64,000 bases of DNA from Anaerocolumna chitinilytica (GTDB taxonomy: Bacteria; Bacillota; Clostridia; Lachnospirales; Lachnospiraceae): assembly GCF_014218355.1 (NCBI RefSeq), contig NZ_AP023368.1:1306001-1370000 (forward strand). The letters run 5' to 3'. The notes under the pieces were generated by a model, which did no database searches, was not told the origin of the DNA, and saw only the letters and a program-made list of their open reading frames with translations. The position numbers and the translations under genes were made by a program. How positions within the stretch are numbered: the first letter of the stretch is position 1; the number at the start of each line of letters is the position of its first letter. This document shows positions 61,871-64,000 of this stretch, piece after piece.

Positions 61871-63637
61871 ATGAAGTCTTTATTAACTTGGATCCAAAAA
61901 TGGTATTATAAAGTTTTTTATATAGGCTGGCTTTCATTATTCATATTATTATTATTATTTTCATTTAAATGGTGTAGAGATATTTTAAAGGGCATTATTA
62001 TCTCATTTTTGGGTCAAGAAATTTTAGAGATATTATATCAAGCATTTCAATTTTTAAAACCAGCAATTAATATAATGTGGATAGTATTATCATTTATTTT
62101 GATATGTTTATATATAATGAATAATTATAAAAGAAAATTGTATATCAAAAATATTTTCAAGGAAAATATTAAAGATGATTTAGATAATGCTCTATTTAAT
62201 TATATAAATTCTATTAACATGACTGCATTTTTACTCAACGGTAATTGGGGTTCAGGGAAAAGCCATAGAATAAATGAATTTATGGAAAAAATGAATAAAT
62301 GTGGTTCTTATAGATTCTATAGAATTTCTTGCTTTGGATTAACTAATAGATCTGAAATATTAAAAGAAATAAAAAATGTATGTGAGGCTGAAGATAAAAG
62401 CATCAATAAAAAAATAGTTAATATAAGTCGAAGCTTACCAGTTATAGGTGAATTAATATATTCGTTATGTAAAAAGGATTATGAGTTAAATAATATTCAA
62501 AAACGCTCTATTTTCATTTTTGATGACTTGGAACGTATATCAGTAATAAACGAAGAAATATTTGAATCTATAGGTACAGCAAAGGAACTAATTAATATGT
62601 ATATTGCTGATAGATTTAATATAATAACAGGTCTCCTTAATGAATTAATTGAACAATATAAAATGAGAGTAATAATTATAGCAAATATTGATAAAATACC
62701 TCCAAGTATATTTCAGAATCAGTTTATAGATAAATTATCTTGTCAAAAGTTTAATTTAGAAAATAAAAACCTAAGTATTTTGAATCTGGTTCAAGCTCAG
62801 TTAGAGTCATTTAATTATACATCGAATGAACATGCTAATATAATAAAAGTAATACTCTTTAATAAAATAAATAGTTTAAGTTATATGTGGAATGAAACAA
62901 AAATAAAAAATTTAAGAAGATTAAATTATATAATTTTTTCATTTATTAGCACTGTTATTAAATATGATTTATTCGATGACGAAGACTTATGTGACAATGT
63001 TCTAATCAGTATTTTTCTGGCTCATCAAAAAAATAGAGATACTGAAAAATTCATTATAGGAGAAAATCCAATTTTATTTTACAATAAAATGGAACTTTAT
63101 TATGGTGGAAGACTAGAGGAATCCACAATAAATAATATTATGAATAAAAATGATAAAAAAAATAAATTTAGATGGTGTGGTAATGAAATATCAACAGAAT
63201 GGTTAACTGGTAATCAATCAACAGTAAACATTGAGGATTTAAGAAATAAAATTAGTTCGTTTGATAATAGTTTTAACGATGCATATTGTAATGATATAGA
63301 TTTAGCTATTCCCAAAACTCTAGAAGAAGTTGTATTATATCTGATAAAGGTAAGAGAATCCGGTATTAATAAAGTTATAGAATTATTTAAGAATGATGAG
63401 ATAATTTTTTCAAGTATTATAGATAGATATGAGGATATAGAGTATGATCTACCTAGTATTCTTAGGTTGCTGAAACCTTTGTATGATAATAAATTACTAG
63501 ATAATGTATATCTACAAGCATGCTTTTCGGATTACCTGAAGAGACTTAAAGACTTTTCTAAACTAAAAAGCGCTCATTTAGGCAATCTAGAACCCGTATT
63601 TCTAACGATTATAAATAAAAGACAAGAAACTATATGA
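61871..63637 (+). CDS. KAP-type P-loop ATPase with N-terminal membrane anchor
   Basis: 588 residues. Two N-terminal helices (about 17-36 YIGWLSLFILLLLFSF and 70-90 IMWIVLSFILICLYIMN) anchor a STAND/KAP-like ATPase: Walker A in LNGNWGSGKSHR (about 122-133), Walker B in SIFIFDDLERI (about 213-223) and a sensor-like IIANIDKIP. The C-terminal half is helical. KAP ATPases are often encoded in phage-defence loci as membrane-linked stress sensors. It is the last gene before attR, a usual site for lysogenic conversion genes. Confidence 0.75.
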   Translation: MKSLLTWIQKWYYKVFYIGWLSLFILLLLFSFKWCRDILKGIIISFLGQEILEILYQAFQFLKPAINIMWIVLSFILICLYIMNNYKRKLYIKNIFKENIKDDLDNALFNYINSINMTAFLLNGNWGSGKSHRINEFMEKMNKCGSYRFYRISCFGLTNRSEILKEIKNVCEAEDKSINKKIVNISRSLPVIGELIYSLCKKDYELNNIQKRSIFIFDDLERISVINEEIFESIGTAKELINMYIADRFNIITGLLNELIEQYKMRVIIIANIDKIPPSIFQNQFIDKLSCQKFNLENKNLSILNLVQAQLESFNYTSNEHANIIKVILFNKINSLSYMWNETKIKNLRRLNYIIFSFISTVIKYDLFDDEDLCDNVLISIFLAHQKNRDTEKFIIGENPILFYNKMELYYGGRLEESTINNIMNKNDKKNKFRWCGNEISTEWLTGNQSTVNIEDLRNKISSFDNSFNDAYCNDIDLAIPKTLEEVVLYLIKVRESGINKVIELFKNDEIIFSSIIDRYEDIEYDLPSILRLLKPLYDNKLLDNVYLQACFSDYLKRLKDFSKLKSAHLGNLEPVFLTIINKRQETI

Positions 63638-63692
63638 AGAATAATAATTATGATAGATATACATACGCTTTCTGGCTTGGCAACCTTGATTC
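63638..63692. other. Prophage right end
   Basis: Short non-coding stretch between the ATPase stop and attR. Nothing else is visible. Confidence 0.5.
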
Positions 63693-63745
63693 TGTATATA
63701 CCCTATACCAATATGGTTGACCCAATGGGGTTCTAAAGCACTGGG
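63693..63745. other. attR of the prophage
   Basis: The phage half-site (TGTATATACCC at 63693-63703, AATATGG at 63710-63716) meets the chromosomal half at the TG of TGACC (63718-63722). The chromosomal side continues in the sleC-like frame. Confidence 0.85.
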
Positions 63746-64000
63746 TGACCAAGGGCTCTCGGCTATACAGATTTTACGGAATTTCTATGGAGCAAATATA
63801 TATATTAATTCTGCCTCTGAAGTGGCTGGAGTTCCCAGTTCCTGGCCGGGCGCTAATCTTACCATAGGTTCCAGAGGAGACAGTGTCAGACAGATGCAAG
63901 ATCAGTTAAATGCCATTGCGGGAGTTTATACTTCCATTCCGGTAATCGCTGTAGATGGTGCCTTTGGGCCTCAAACACAGGCTGCGGTTACGGCATTTCA
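63718..64000 (+). pseudogene. sleC: 3' part of the SleC-like gene (continues past the window)
   Basis: From the att core the frame reads T-Q-W-G-S-K-A-L-G-D-Q-G and continues through ILRNFYGANIYINSASEVAG, the conserved GVPSSWPG motif and a PG_binding_1 domain (LTIGSRGDSVRQMQDQLNAI, VDGAFGPQTQAAVTAF) to the window edge. It has no start codon or promoter of its own here. Joined to 19419-20312 it forms one uninterrupted gene. The remaining C terminus lies outside the window. Confidence 0.85.

Larger units (their letters stand above)
20308..63722. mobile_element. Complete tailed-phage prophage (about 43.4 kb) inserted in a sleC-like gene
   Basis: The borders are set by the split host gene and by the shared TGACC core. 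The element has an integrase at the left edge and lysogeny, replication, packaging, head, contractile tail, fibre and lysis modules in standard order, so it looks functional. The morphogenesis genes combine lambda-like head proteins with a P2/Mu-like contractile tail, which predicts a myovirus particle. Accessory genes lie at 26.8-36.2 kb and 57.8-63.7 kb and are visibly more AT-rich. The only clear structural defect is a nonsense codon in a resolvase-like gene. Confidence 0.92.

Noticed and set aside
20308..63722. CRISPR arrays, diversity-generating retroelement, insertion sequences
   Set aside because: I saw no regularly spaced direct repeats, no reverse transcriptase with template/variable repeats and no transposase gene.

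Overview
The window reads as a low-GC, spore-forming, anaerobic Firmicute, most likely a member of the Lachnospiraceae or a close relative. The evidence is an oxygen-sensitive class III ribonucleotide reductase, AraC/GH39-type sensors beside an oligomer ABC transporter, Gram-positive ribosome binding sites throughout, and a SleC-like spore-cortex-lysis gene. It is a stretch of ordinary chromosome (1-20.3 kb) followed by one complete prophage of about 43.4 kb (20308-63722) and the chromosome resuming at the right edge.

Chromosomal part. The end of an unidentified protein and hflX are followed by a nucleotide-supply block: nrdD (preceded by two NrdR-box-like palindromes, a promoter and a long structured leader), thyA and folA. 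Then come degV, ilvE, an mgtC/sapB-type membrane gene, thpR, a small minus-strand gene and an AraC-family regulator fused to a GH39-like module. That regulator diverges from a five-gene oligopeptide/oligosaccharide ABC importer (oppABCDF type). The next gene is a SleC-like spore cortex-lytic gene, cut after codon 298.

Prophage. A large serine recombinase (20370-21830, minus strand) sits against attL. Joining the chromosomal sides of attL and attR at the shared TGACC restores the sleC-like frame exactly (C-P-G-W-M-T-Q-W-G-S-K). Joining the phage sides gives a near-perfect 52-bp palindrome, the expected attP of a serine integrase. The element is therefore a candidate sporulation-gene intervening element of the skin type, and also a full phage. 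Left to right it carries: lysogeny control (a short XRE repressor without a peptidase domain, plus a LexA-box-controlled 34-codon gene); small early genes, a tandem AbrB-zinc ribbon protein and a DnaD-like replication initiator; a minus-strand locus with a membrane protein and a 224-nt RNA that folds as a circularly permuted tRNA; an accessory/defence-like block (28.2-36.2 kb) interrupted by two terminase-small-subunit remnants; a lambda-like head module (Nu1/gpA terminase, gpW, portal, ClpP protease with nested scaffold, gpD, capsid E); a contractile tail module with a programmed -1 frameshift in the tail assembly chaperone; collagen-like and other fibres; holin and GH73 endolysin; and a right-hand accessory region with secreted proteins, a LexA-controlled small gene, a membrane protein and a KAP-type P-loop ATPase.

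How it fits together. Two promoters carry LexA-type boxes in their spacers, which suggests that DNA damage drives induction through a small SOS-expressed protein rather than repressor self-cleavage. The accessory genes have their own promoters and terminators and several encode one- or two-helix membrane anchors with soluble domains, as in superinfection-exclusion or abortive-infection modules. The two most unusual observations are the precise interruption of a germination gene and the permuted tRNA-like RNA.
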